A DNA stretch of 27,571 bases from a virus. The stretch is from IMG/VR virus record IMGVR_UViG_3300035698_013895, positions 1-27,571 of that record; one strand, written 5' to 3'. The notes under the pieces are model-generated. The model had not been told where the DNA came from and searched no databases. It saw nothing but the letters and a program-made list of their open reading frames with translations. Positions 1 to 7,009 of the stretch are shown piece by piece (positions within the stretch are counted from its first letter, which is position 1; each line of letters opens with the position of its first letter). The translations under genes and the position numbers were made by a program.

Positions 1-365
1 ACTGTAAAAACCGCCTCATTATCAAAAGCTGAAGGTGAAAACGCAGGAATAGCGCCAATAATTCCGGTCAAGTCCCCGGTAAAACGAATAACCCGGAAAT
101 AGCTTGCGCTGGTAGTGGCTCCTGCGATTATGACCTTATCGTCAAAGGTGGTGGCACTGTCCACATTCAAGACCTCGCCTTTTGTAGCCGTAACCAGGTC
201 AATATCAGTAGCCGCTTCCCATGCGGCAAGTGATGAGTAATCACACTCCCCGCCCGCGCAATAAGAGCTTGAATTATAATCAGTCGGCAATGCCCGGCTT
301 GTTGCCGACCATGCCGGGCCGCTTAAGGCCAGCATTACCATAAATATAATAAGGAGTTTTTTCAT
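1..365 (-). CDS. Secreted beta-helix/tailspike-like protein, N-terminal part
   Basis: The 3' end lies outside the window, so only about 121 residues are visible. The start at 365 has a strong Shine-Dalgarno (GGAGGTG, six bases upstream) and shares ATGA with the end of the upstream gene. The protein begins with a clear Sec signal peptide (MKKLLIIFMVMLALSGPAWSA). The mature part soon shows a DYSSLAAWEAA motif, which is typical of the first turn of right-handed beta-helix proteins such as pectate-lyase-like domains and tailspikes, followed by short beta-rich segments. Two cysteines flank the motif (CAGGEC). A role as an exported beta-helix carbohydrate-binding or degrading protein is an inference from this motif alone; the catalytic part is not visible. 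It was too short and truncated to be judged by length. Confidence 0.75.
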   Translation of the reverse strand, partial: MKKLLIIFMVMLALSGPAWSATSRALPTDYNSSSYCAGGECDYSSLAAWEAATDIDLVTATKGEVLNVDSATTFDDKVIIAGATTSASYFRVIRFTGDLTGIIGAIPAFSPSAFDNEAVFT

Positions 366-952
366 TTGCTCACCTCCACGGCCACCGCGCTTAACGATGG
401 CTTCTTGACGTATTCTTTTTTATACTTGTCATAAAGTTCGGCATCCGTGTCAGTGTCAACTGCCTGTGCCTTATAAAAAGGCTGATAGTTCTTGATTGCC
501 GGGTTTGCAAGTTTCGTGAGGTCCGCAGCCGGAGCAATGAGGGCCTTTATTTTCTCCATGCTCATATCAAATTTGCGGGACTTGATAATCTCAGAGGGCT
601 TTGTGAGTGTGGGAGGCTTATCGTCCTTATAAAGAGGCTTTGTGAGCTTATCCGCTTCTTTAGCCGTGAGGCCAGTAAGCGGAATAATGGCAAAGCACTC
701 ACGCTCTTTCTTGCCCCATTTCCAGCCCTTTGACCGGACTGCTATAATATCCCCCGGCTTGGCTCTTTTCTCCCCAGGAGCAAACTCGTAGCGCATCACA
801 AGCGCTTCCCAATCCGCAGGCTTATCAACTATCTCTAAGTCCTGCGCCCGTGCATGGCCAGGGATACAAAAAAACCAAACGAGCCAGAACATACCAAGGA
901 GAATAGCCCAAAAGGTCACGCCTGCAAGAAGTGATTTCGATTTTTCGGTCAT
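362..952 (-). CDS. Membrane-anchored or exported protein of unknown function
   Basis: The gene encodes 196 residues from an ATG at 952 preceded by AAGGAG. Residues about 8-30 form one strong hydrophobic segment (LLAGVTFWAILLGMFWLVWF), followed by GHARAQ, so it is either an uncleaved N-terminal anchor or a signal peptide cut near ARAQ. The remainder is soluble, Lys-rich and Asp/Glu-rich, with no catalytic motif that I recognise. It lies between two genes whose products also carry export signals, and its stop overlaps the next start by four bases, so the three form one translational unit. A periplasmic or envelope-facing role is inferred from the export signal. No function is assigned. Confidence 0.8.
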   Translation of the reverse strand: MTEKSKSLLAGVTFWAILLGMFWLVWFFCIPGHARAQDLEIVDKPADWEALVMRYEFAPGEKRAKPGDIIAVRSKGWKWGKKERECFAIIPLTGLTAKEADKLTKPLYKDDKPPTLTKPSEIIKSRKFDMSMEKIKALIAPAADLTKLANPAIKNYQPFYKAQAVDTDTDAELYDKYKKEYVKKPSLSAVAVEVSK

Positions 953-963
953 GAGACAACTCC

Positions 964-1809
964 TTATTTCCTGATAATTGCTACAGGCTTGATTTCAACA
1001 ACAACCTCTGCCGCCGCTGTTTCCACAAGCAATATCCGCATTAATTCGCAAGGCACAGGAGTAATCTTTACAAATTCATTTAAGCTTGAGGTGACACCCG
1101 TGATAAGGTCATCAGCGTCAACGACTGTCGCCGGTTCAATCCAGGTGGTCCCGCCATCATTACTGACCTGATAAGTCCCGGTGTAAGTCCCTGAGCCGGT
1201 CGCCGTGCATTGAAAGGCAAAATACCCGGCGCTTCCCATCTGCGACAAATCCCAACCGGCATCAGAAATCTGTGTCCCGCTATAGTCACCACTGGCGGCG
1301 ATGGTCACGGCGATGGTCGGAAGCTCCATGATTTGCCAACCAATAGAGCCACAAGCGCCAATTTCCTTATCCTTTGACCGCACAACATATGCGGTGGGAG
1401 TAATTGACGAACTGTTTGCGACCTCTGCAATAAGGATTCGGTATTCTTTGCAGACAGGCGCGTCAAAGGGGATATTTACCCATCCATCAGAATTGGGGCC
1501 ACTGGTGGAAGTCCAATTATAAATTAATGAGGCCATCCCCTGGACTCTTGAAAAATTAGTTCCGTCAGGGCTAACCTCAAGATATACCTCCCCGACACCG
1601 GAGCCGGTGACATCGCCCTGGAAAATAACGCAAGGTGCGTCATTGTGGGGATTTTTAAATAGCATAGTTGAGGTGTTGCTGTAAGTGTGCCCCGCACTGA
1701 TGGCTGTTGTCCCGTCCATCATGGCTCTAATTTCAGGGTTTCCAGCCCACGCAGGCGAACAGAAAAGAAATAAAACAAAAAGGGTAATCAAGCATTTCAG
1801 GGTTTTCAC
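964..1809 (-). CDS. Secreted beta-sandwich protein with internal duplication
   Basis: I place the start at a GTG (1809), giving 281 residues. AAGGAGG lies six bases upstream and the first residues form a classic Sec signal (VKTLKCLITLFVLFLFCSPAWA). The open frame continues upstream to 2127, but that extension is not protein-like and runs antisense to another candidate gene. The mature protein looks like two related beta-rich domains: the first contains EVSPDGTNFSRV and later VCKEYRILIAEVA, the second contains QVSNDGGTTWIEP and PCELMRILLVETAA. Five cysteines in the mature part fit an oxidising compartment. The VSPDGTNF-type strand is common in phage appendage and cell-surface domains. It is probably an exported appendage or adhesion protein; the specific function is unknown. 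Confidence 0.8.
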   Translation of the reverse strand: MKTLKCLITLFVLFLFCSPAWAGNPEIRAMMDGTTAISAGHTYSNTSTMLFKNPHNDAPCVIFQGDVTGSGVGEVYLEVSPDGTNFSRVQGMASLIYNWTSTSGPNSDGWVNIPFDAPVCKEYRILIAEVANSSSITPTAYVVRSKDKEIGACGSIGWQIMELPTIAVTIAASGDYSGTQISDAGWDLSQMGSAGYFAFQCTATGSGTYTGTYQVSNDGGTTWIEPATVVDADDLITGVTSSLNEFVKITPVPCELMRILLVETAAAEVVVEIKPVAIIRK

Positions 1810-1821
1810 AGGAGGCCTCCT
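1810..1821. repeat. Perfect 12-bp palindrome over a ribosome binding site
   Basis: AGGAGGCCTCCT is a perfect palindrome. On the minus strand it is the Shine-Dalgarno of the GTG-started gene at 1809. Its right end touches the -35 element of the plus-strand promoter at 1821. It has no loop, so it is more likely a protein site or a coincidence of the SD sequence than an RNA hairpin. Confidence 0.4.
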
Positions 1822-1850
1822 TGACTTTGGGTAATAGTTCTTGTTATTAT
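1821..1850 (+). promoter_or_regulatory. Sigma70-type promoter for the plus-strand membrane gene
   Basis: TTGACT (1821-1826) and TATTAT (1845-1850) each match the consensus at 5 of 6 positions and are separated by 18 bp. The expected transcription start is about 1856-1857, which coincides with the ATG at 1856, so the message would be leaderless. It faces away from the surrounding late genes. The elements were identified by eye only. Confidence 0.5.
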
Positions 1851-1855
1851 TGGGC

Positions 1856-2191
1856 ATGAAATTTCTTTTTGATAAAAGGTTTAAGACCGCTTGGTATTTT
1901 GGAACATATATTTCAGCCTCATCCGTTGCCATGGCAATTAGAGGTGAAAGCGGAAGCACAAGCGCCTTTGACATGGCCCTTATGGGCTTTGGTATCGGAT
2001 TCGGATTTGTCGGTGCTGTCACTCTCATTTTATGGGGCATGGAAATCATTGACCACCATCTCTTACGTCTGCAACGGCAGTCGCGCCCGCACCTATGGCC
2101 AGTACGCGTAATAGCTGCCGCGTCCATTTCTCTCTTCCCGGCGATAGCTGTCTTAGCCGTCTTATTGCCTGGTTCCCCTTGGGAGATATGA
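1856..2191 (+). CDS. Candidate lone plus-strand small membrane protein
   Basis: This 111-residue frame is the only convincing plus-strand gene candidate in the leftward structural block. It has three hydrophobic segments: roughly residues 12-26 (WYFGTYISASSVAMA), 40-60 (MALMGFGIGFGFVGAVTLILW) and 84-106. It starts with a basic MKFLFDKRFKTAW stretch. There is no Shine-Dalgarno, but a near-consensus promoter ends six bases before the ATG, so it could be read as a leaderless message. Its last 146 bases are antisense to the 3' end of the gene at 2046-4205, so the third hydrophobic segment may be an artefact of antisense composition. It could be a holin-like or superinfection-exclusion protein; the size and segments fit, but nothing is specific. 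It is a moron candidate. Confidence 0.5.
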   Translation: MKFLFDKRFKTAWYFGTYISASSVAMAIRGESGSTSAFDMALMGFGIGFGFVGAVTLILWGMEIIDHHLLRLQRQSRPHLWPVRVIAAASISLFPAIAVLAVLLPGSPWEI

Positions 2192-4205
2192 TTGCTTGGG
2201 CAAGATTGTCAAGATATTTTGGCGCTCCCAGGTCTTCAAGCCTTACCGCTCCCTCCTTTGGTGCTAATTTTGCAGAAGTGGCTCTAAGGACTTTTGCCAT
2301 TTTACCACCTGCTTTGCGCTTAAGGTCCTCATAGCCAATTTGCTTAAAGGTAGTATCACTATTCACGTCAATCATTTTCCTTACAACGTCTAGAACCTCG
2401 GTCAAGTCTTCAAGCGCCCTGTATTGTTTGGGATTTAAGGCGGCCTTCATCTTCTGTTTTTTGAACGGAGAGCCAAAAACTTTCTTTTTCCATCCGAGGA
2501 TTTCACCAACGCCGCGTTCGGTGGCGTCCTGCTTACTCAAAACATCTAGCAAATGGACCTTGACTATCCCCTCCCAGGCTTCCGGGTCAACCGCTTCAAC
2601 CATTTTTCTTGCTCTATATATATGTTGTGGATATGCCGAGGCGCTCCCGAAAATAGCGCTATGAGCCTTGATCATGTTATCGCCTTCAAGATTTGCGGCC
2701 TTGCCAAAAGCGGTCTTTTTAAAGCGGTCTATGGGGTCTGTTAGTTTTTCAAACACAGTAGCCGCCCTAGTATATTCTCCATCAGAGGCTTTTCCTAGTG
2801 CCTTTTTTAGATCGTCTGTGATCTGAGCGACATCACTATTGATAAACTTTTCAGAACTATATTTAGGATTACGTTTAAAAAAAGTATCAAGCTCTATTTT
2901 TACCTGATGGAGATGATCGGCTCTATCTTTTGCCATGTTAACTTTTGCGGCATTAATGACATCTGCCCCCGCGCCTTCCATGGGAGCATAGAATTTATTT
3001 TCAATCCGATCAAGGGCTTTCCATCTTGCCGACCCATGGCCCGCTTTATCTTTAAGATAGGCAATTCTTTTTAATGCGTTGGCTGTATCCACAGGCCTTG
3101 CTGTGCTTAAAGCCTTTCTATACATCGGGCTTGCTGCTTTTTCCCTTGCACTTTCTAACTGGGTTAGCCTTTTTTGAGAAGCCTTGACAAGACGCTTTGA
3201 GCCTTCTTCAACCGATTTGACCATAGGGGCCATGTCGTTTAAAACCGCCGCATATGGCGAATTTTGAATCTGTGGGAGCCTGATTGCTTCTTCCCATGCC
3301 GCCGTTCTATTTTGGGACGCCCCAGGAACGCCACGAGTGATTTTATATATAAACTGTAGAGTCGGGGACTTAAACGCTTCTGCCTCGGTCAAGTCGATTC
3401 CGACCTTCTGCCCCTTGGCTACAAGTTCAGCCGCCGCGAGCGGTGAGGACATAGCGCCGAACCTCATATCTTTTACCGCTACCTCTCCGACAACGCCAGG
3501 AGCCGTAACAGCCTGCGCTATTTTGTTTCCCAGGACTGTTGCGCCACGGGCTACGCCTTCAGAAGCCGCACCAACGCCAAAGGCCGCGCCATAATCAACA
3601 AGATCGTCAAAAGGGTCTGAGGTTTCACCATATACGCTTTCTGCAACTTTCTTTCTGATGCTTTCCCCGGCTACAGAGCCAAGCCCGGACATGAGAGTTC
3701 CCACAAAAGGACCACCGACAGCGCCGCCAAGCGAACCAAGAATCGTTTCAGGTGCCCGTGGCCCTGTTATTTCGCCAAGCATTTTTTTGCCGGTGTAATC
3801 GTCAACCTTACGCCACCTGTTATCGTCTCCCTGGTAAATTATATTGTCGCCCTGAAGCTTGACTTTTCCAAGAGCCTGTTCAATGGGTAAGTCTGGGTAA
3901 AGCCTTTGTGCAAATACTTTGCGCTTGATGAAAGGGTCGTCAGACCACCCGGCGCTCCTGAAGTCTGAAACAGATGGAGTTACGCCACCCTTTGAAAATT
4001 CAGGATTTTCAATATCTTTTCGGCCCATTGGCCCGGTGGCAAAGGGAACAGACATCATAGGGTCAACAATAGCCTCTTGCGCTGGCTTGGGTGTAGTTTT
4101 TTTGGGCGAAAGCAGGTTATCGGCTATATGGTCAAATTTGCCTTTAGGAGAGGCTGTCTTTTTGCCTGAAAGCAAGTTGTCTGCCACAAAATCAAAGTCA
4201 CCCAT
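2046..4205 (-). CDS. Large internal/ejection-type virion protein
   Basis: The product has 719 residues and starts one base after the upstream stop. The N-terminus holds a duplicated motif with a 20-residue period: FDFVADNLLSGKK at residues 4-16 and FDHIADNLLSPKK at 24-36. A Gly/Ala-rich segment around residues 140-225 (GGAVGGPFVGTLMSGLGSVAG and similar) could insert into a membrane. The rest is long, charged and probably helical, with many Lys/Glu/Ala residues. Position (last of three ejection-type genes after the tail genes), size and composition match the internal virion or DNA-injection proteins of short-tailed phages, which leave the head and help DNA cross the envelope. I see no lysozyme or transglycosylase catalytic motif. 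The function is inferred from context. Confidence 0.75.
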   Translation of the reverse strand: MGDFDFVADNLLSGKKTASPKGKFDHIADNLLSPKKTTPKPAQEAIVDPMMSVPFATGPMGRKDIENPEFSKGGVTPSVSDFRSAGWSDDPFIKRKVFAQRLYPDLPIEQALGKVKLQGDNIIYQGDDNRWRKVDDYTGKKMLGEITGPRAPETILGSLGGAVGGPFVGTLMSGLGSVAGESIRKKVAESVYGETSDPFDDLVDYGAAFGVGAASEGVARGATVLGNKIAQAVTAPGVVGEVAVKDMRFGAMSSPLAAAELVAKGQKVGIDLTEAEAFKSPTLQFIYKITRGVPGASQNRTAAWEEAIRLPQIQNSPYAAVLNDMAPMVKSVEEGSKRLVKASQKRLTQLESAREKAASPMYRKALSTARPVDTANALKRIAYLKDKAGHGSARWKALDRIENKFYAPMEGAGADVINAAKVNMAKDRADHLHQVKIELDTFFKRNPKYSSEKFINSDVAQITDDLKKALGKASDGEYTRAATVFEKLTDPIDRFKKTAFGKAANLEGDNMIKAHSAIFGSASAYPQHIYRARKMVEAVDPEAWEGIVKVHLLDVLSKQDATERGVGEILGWKKKVFGSPFKKQKMKAALNPKQYRALEDLTEVLDVVRKMIDVNSDTTFKQIGYEDLKRKAGGKMAKVLRATSAKLAPKEGAVRLEDLGAPKYLDNLAQAIISPKGNQAIRRLRQLSPGREKWTRQLLRVLAIGAGATAVADVRDGGQ

Positions 4206-4206
4206 A

Positions 4207-5469
4207 TTATTTCACCAGTCCAAACTCGTTAGAGAGTCTTGAATCAATAATTTCTGTCGCGTCTTGTTTCCTGATGCCTGGATTTGCCTTTAAGACTTCA
4301 GCGCCTATTTCGTTTGCCCTACGCCGCATTATGGTGGGCATGGTCGCATAATCAATATCCATCGGATTATAGCCATGTATTTTTGCATATACCAATTTAG
4401 CAGATATCAACCTTGTAACTTCGTCCATCCTCTCTAATTTCTCAAGAAATCCAGTCGCGCTATCATCCAACGTTGGCATAACTTTTTTAAACCTTTTTTC
4501 TTCATGTTCGCTAATAGCCGCGCCCGACAGAGCATTAAGATACATGCTAAGGCTTTCATTGACGCCAGAAGAAAACCGCATAAACTCAGCATACTTTTGT
4601 TGTTCCGCGGGTGGCAAAGTCATCCCTGCCTTTTCCTTTAATTCGCTAATCTTGGCACCAATTTGGCCAGCCCATGTTAAAAAGGCAGGGTCTTTAAAGT
4701 CTTTTCTTATAGCGCTATAGCGCTGCCGCGCGTCTGAGGCCTCTATCAACTGCTTCTCAATGGTCGTTTGTGCCCCCCTGGTCATGTCGCCAGCCGCGCC
4801 GCCTGAGCCACCTTCCGTTAAAAGAACCTCTCCAAAATTTAAGTTACCATCCTTGTCAAGACGGGCTTGGAAACCTTTTGATTTTGCGATTTTATTCTTT
4901 TTTACTATCGCCTGATCGATTAGCTTTCTGTTTTCTGTGCCGGGGGCATAATTTTCTCTGTTCCGCATCAGCACTTCAATGGGGGCGATTATCTCCTTGA
5001 TGTAGTTGTCTTTTTTTATCTTGCCCTCTATGGCAAGTCTCTTCGGATCATCTTTTGGCAAACCCTCGATATATTCTAAATTTCTGACAATTTCAGAAGG
5101 GCTTGGCGGCTTTTGCGCTATTTGCCCGCCGCTTGCCACTTGCTTATTTCCTGCGCCGAATCTCGTTTGCCCAGGTGAAAGGGTGTATTCCCCGGCTCCG
5201 GCCTGTGGAAGCTGCGCCCCAACCTGAGTCAACATAGCAAGCGCTTGTGGGTCACGCACGCCTGAAGTCAACAGCATTTTCATAAAGTCAGCCTGCGTCA
5301 TGCTTGAAGGGTCTTGGCCCTGCAACTGATCCATGAAGCCGCTAACCTGATTTTTAGTGTAACTTTCCTGCTGCCCTCTTTGCTGAGCGCCGAACAGGTT
5401 GTTTACGGTCGAGGCCACACCCTGATATGGGTTAGGTCTGTTCTGTCCCTGAAACGATATCACCGGCAT
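4207..5469 (-). CDS. Internal virion/ejection-type protein
   Basis: The product has 420 residues and starts with GGAGGG upstream of the ATG at 5469. The N-terminal 110 residues are Gln/Gly/Ser-rich and of low complexity (for example QDPSSMTQADFMKMLLTSG). From about residue 130 it is a long charged helical region with likely coiled coil, including GIRKQDATEIIDSRL near the C-terminus. There are no catalytic motifs or membrane segments. It sits in the middle of the three-gene block downstream of the tail genes, where P22- and T7-like phages keep their ejection proteins. This assignment rests on position and composition rather than on a recognised domain. Confidence 0.7.
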   Translation of the reverse strand: MPVISFQGQNRPNPYQGVASTVNNLFGAQQRGQQESYTKNQVSGFMDQLQGQDPSSMTQADFMKMLLTSGVRDPQALAMLTQVGAQLPQAGAGEYTLSPGQTRFGAGNKQVASGGQIAQKPPSPSEIVRNLEYIEGLPKDDPKRLAIEGKIKKDNYIKEIIAPIEVLMRNRENYAPGTENRKLIDQAIVKKNKIAKSKGFQARLDKDGNLNFGEVLLTEGGSGGAAGDMTRGAQTTIEKQLIEASDARQRYSAIRKDFKDPAFLTWAGQIGAKISELKEKAGMTLPPAEQQKYAEFMRFSSGVNESLSMYLNALSGAAISEHEEKRFKKVMPTLDDSATGFLEKLERMDEVTRLISAKLVYAKIHGYNPMDIDYATMPTIMRRRANEIGAEVLKANPGIRKQDATEIIDSRLSNEFGLVK

Positions 5470-5480
5470 ATTAAACCCTC

Positions 5481-6431
5481 CTAATAGATGTACTCTGATC
5501 CGTAGCCGCCAGCAGTGCCAGGAGTGTACTCTATGCCAGCACCACCACCTGTGCCAGCTCCACCACCTGTGCCAGCTCCACCACCACTCCCGATATCGGA
5601 CTGAGAGCCATCGGAAGGAGTTAACCCGCCTCCACCGCCTCCGCCGCCTCCACCGCCGAATGACATACCCTTAAACATGTTGCCCAACTCACCGAACAGG
5701 CCCCCGGTGGACTGTGGTCCCTGCACAATGGGCGAAATAGGCTGAACACCCATAACAGAGCCGAACATCTGCAACCATGGGTTATTGTATGCCTGTCCCT
5801 GGGTCCATTCTTCTTGTGCGCCCGTGAGTCCTGCCTGTTCGATACCTCTCTGCAAATTACCGGCCCCTTGCTCTACGTTAAGCCCTGACGTCATAAGGTT
5901 AGCGAGAGTGGGCGCTGCTGTTAGTTGCCGGTTTAAATGCCCCTGCTGTCCCTGAAAAAGCATATTCGCAAGCTGGCTTGTCAAGTCAGTTGAAAGATTC
6001 CTGCCGCTTTCGGCTATGGCCCTATTAGCCGCGCTGGACCTCCCGGCGTTCTGCCCTATGAAATTTTCACGCACACCGGGCAAGATATTCTGTTCCCAAT
6101 TCTGCATAGCCGGGTCAACGAACATCTCTTGCCATGCGTCCCGTTCCGTTTCCGGGTTCCATTCGCCAAACATATTCTGCAAGGCCCCTTGAGCGCCTGC
6201 GGTCTGCCCTGAGAACTGCCCGGCGTTGCCCATGAAAGAATCAAGCATGGGGTTACTCCCGGCGTATCTCTGACCTGAATAAGGGTCAACGCCCTCATCG
6301 TTAATGCTGGCCCACACATGCTGCCCTAAAGCGTTCAACAGGTTATTTTGAGTAGCTGAATAAGTAGTGGTTTCTCCTACCTGTTTAGCGTCTGAACTGC
6401 TCCCGAATAAACTGTCACTAATCCCGCCCAT
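5481..6431 (-). CDS. Gly-rich virion/DNA-transfer-like protein
   Basis: The product has 316 residues. The start at 6431 has a strong SD (GGAGGTGG), and the first 14 bases overlap the end of the preceding gene. Residues 1-240 are Gln/Asn/Ala-rich and contain a block (FIGQNAGRSSAANRAIAESGRNL) of the kind seen in internal or DNA-transfer proteins of short-tailed phages. The C-terminus is a linker of 11 consecutive glycines, then a repeated GTGGGA unit, ending in a Tyr/Gly-rich tail. The Gly-rich tail suggests a flexible tether. It is probably the first of three ejection-related proteins. This is inferred from neighbourhood and composition. Confidence 0.7.
   Translation of the reverse strand: MGGISDSLFGSSSDAKQVGETTTYSATQNNLLNALGQHVWASINDEGVDPYSGQRYAGSNPMLDSFMGNAGQFSGQTAGAQGALQNMFGEWNPETERDAWQEMFVDPAMQNWEQNILPGVRENFIGQNAGRSSAANRAIAESGRNLSTDLTSQLANMLFQGQQGHLNRQLTAAPTLANLMTSGLNVEQGAGNLQRGIEQAGLTGAQEEWTQGQAYNNPWLQMFGSVMGVQPISPIVQGPQSTGGLFGELGNMFKGMSFGGGGGGGGGGGLTPSDGSQSDIGSGGGAGTGGGAGTGGGAGIEYTPGTAGGYGSEYIY
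5535..5588. repeat. 18-bp tandem repeat in a Gly-rich coding region
   Basis: Two full copies and one partial copy of an 18-bp unit (GCCAGCTCCACCACCTGT on the plus strand, with one A/T difference) encode the GTGGGA hexapeptide repeat near the C-terminus of the 5481-6431 product. Because 18 is a multiple of three, copy-number change would keep the frame. Confidence 0.8.
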
Positions 6432-6852
6432 TTTCCACCTCCAAGACTTTAAACCCGGACTCTACAGCCCCGGCGCTTTTAAATGCTTCAGGAATAACCG
6501 TTAAAAATCGCAAGCCCCTAAGATTATATTTTTCAATAATTTTCCATAAAATGCCTTTGGTTTCATGGGTTATGCCGCGCTTTTGATATTCCGGCGAAAT
6601 CGACAGTGCTGTAATGAAAAGCCATGAATCCAAAGGATTATAATTTGCAAGCAAGAACCCTTGAACAGTGCTGGCCTTGTCCACGAAAACCCCGGCAATG
6701 CAACAAGGATTCCGCATAATTAACGGCCCCATCTCATAGAAAACATCAACATTCCATTCTTTCGGCTTTATCTGCTCTACAAGCCTCCGAGGAATGAGGT
6801 TAATATCATTAATCGGTACAAATTTAAGGCCAGTGCCCTTTTTAGACGTCAT
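6418..6852 (-). CDS. GNAT-like acetyltransferase-family protein
   Basis: The product has 144 residues from the ATG at 6852. An in-frame ATG at 6861 would add three residues, but AGGG then directly abuts the codon, whereas for 6852 it is about nine bases away. The middle contains LSISPEYQKRG, which matches motif A of the GNAT fold (V-x-P-x-[YF]-[QR]-[KG]-x-G, the acetyl-CoA pyrophosphate loop), followed by a helix and a final FKVLEVENGRD strand. GNAT enzymes transfer acetyl groups from acetyl-CoA to amines. The substrate is unknown. Genes of this size and fold occur among tail genes of short-tailed phages, where they may modify a virion or host protein. The fold is moderately sure and the activity unproven. 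Confidence 0.65.
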   Translation of the reverse strand: MTSKKGTGLKFVPINDINLIPRRLVEQIKPKEWNVDVFYEMGPLIMRNPCCIAGVFVDKASTVQGFLLANYNPLDSWLFITALSISPEYQKRGITHETKGILWKIIEKYNLRGLRFLTVIPEAFKSAGAVESGFKVLEVENGRD

Positions 6853-7009
6853 TGCGTCCATCCCTGTTGAGGTTCACTGCGTTTGCTATTTCTGCATACA
6901 TCTTTTCGAGATCAACCTTGAGCCGTTTGATATATGTCATGGCCTCTGTCAATGTTTTTGGGTTTTTGCCCACTTCCGGCAATCTTTTTGTTTGCGGTAG
7001 TTTAGCCAT
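6842..7009 (-). CDS. Small coiled-coil-like protein, 55 residues
   Basis: This short gene encodes MAKLPQTKRLPEVGKNPKTL and then a helical stretch (EAMTYIKRLKVDLEKMYAEI) before a stop at 6842. The start overlaps the end of the upstream nozzle gene by eight bases (ATGGCTAA), and its own end overlaps the GNAT-like gene by 11 bases, so it is embedded in a translationally coupled row. A GAGG lies nine bases upstream of the ATG. The helical heptad pattern suggests an oligomeric or chaperone-like role near the tail or ejection proteins. I do not recognise the family. Confidence 0.75.
   Translation of the reverse strand: MAKLPQTKRLPEVGKNPKTLTEAMTYIKRLKVDLEKMYAEIANAVNLNRDGRNDV

Noticed and set aside
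1810-2127. Upstream extension of the secreted protein gene to 2127
   Set aside because: The extension is Arg/Pro-rich and not protein-like, is antisense to a better frame, and the GTG at 1809 has both a strong SD and a signal peptide start.
5630-5665. CCGCCTCCACCG repeats as a CRISPR or regulatory array
   Set aside because: They are codons for an 11-glycine run in the 5481-6431 product; there are no spacers.
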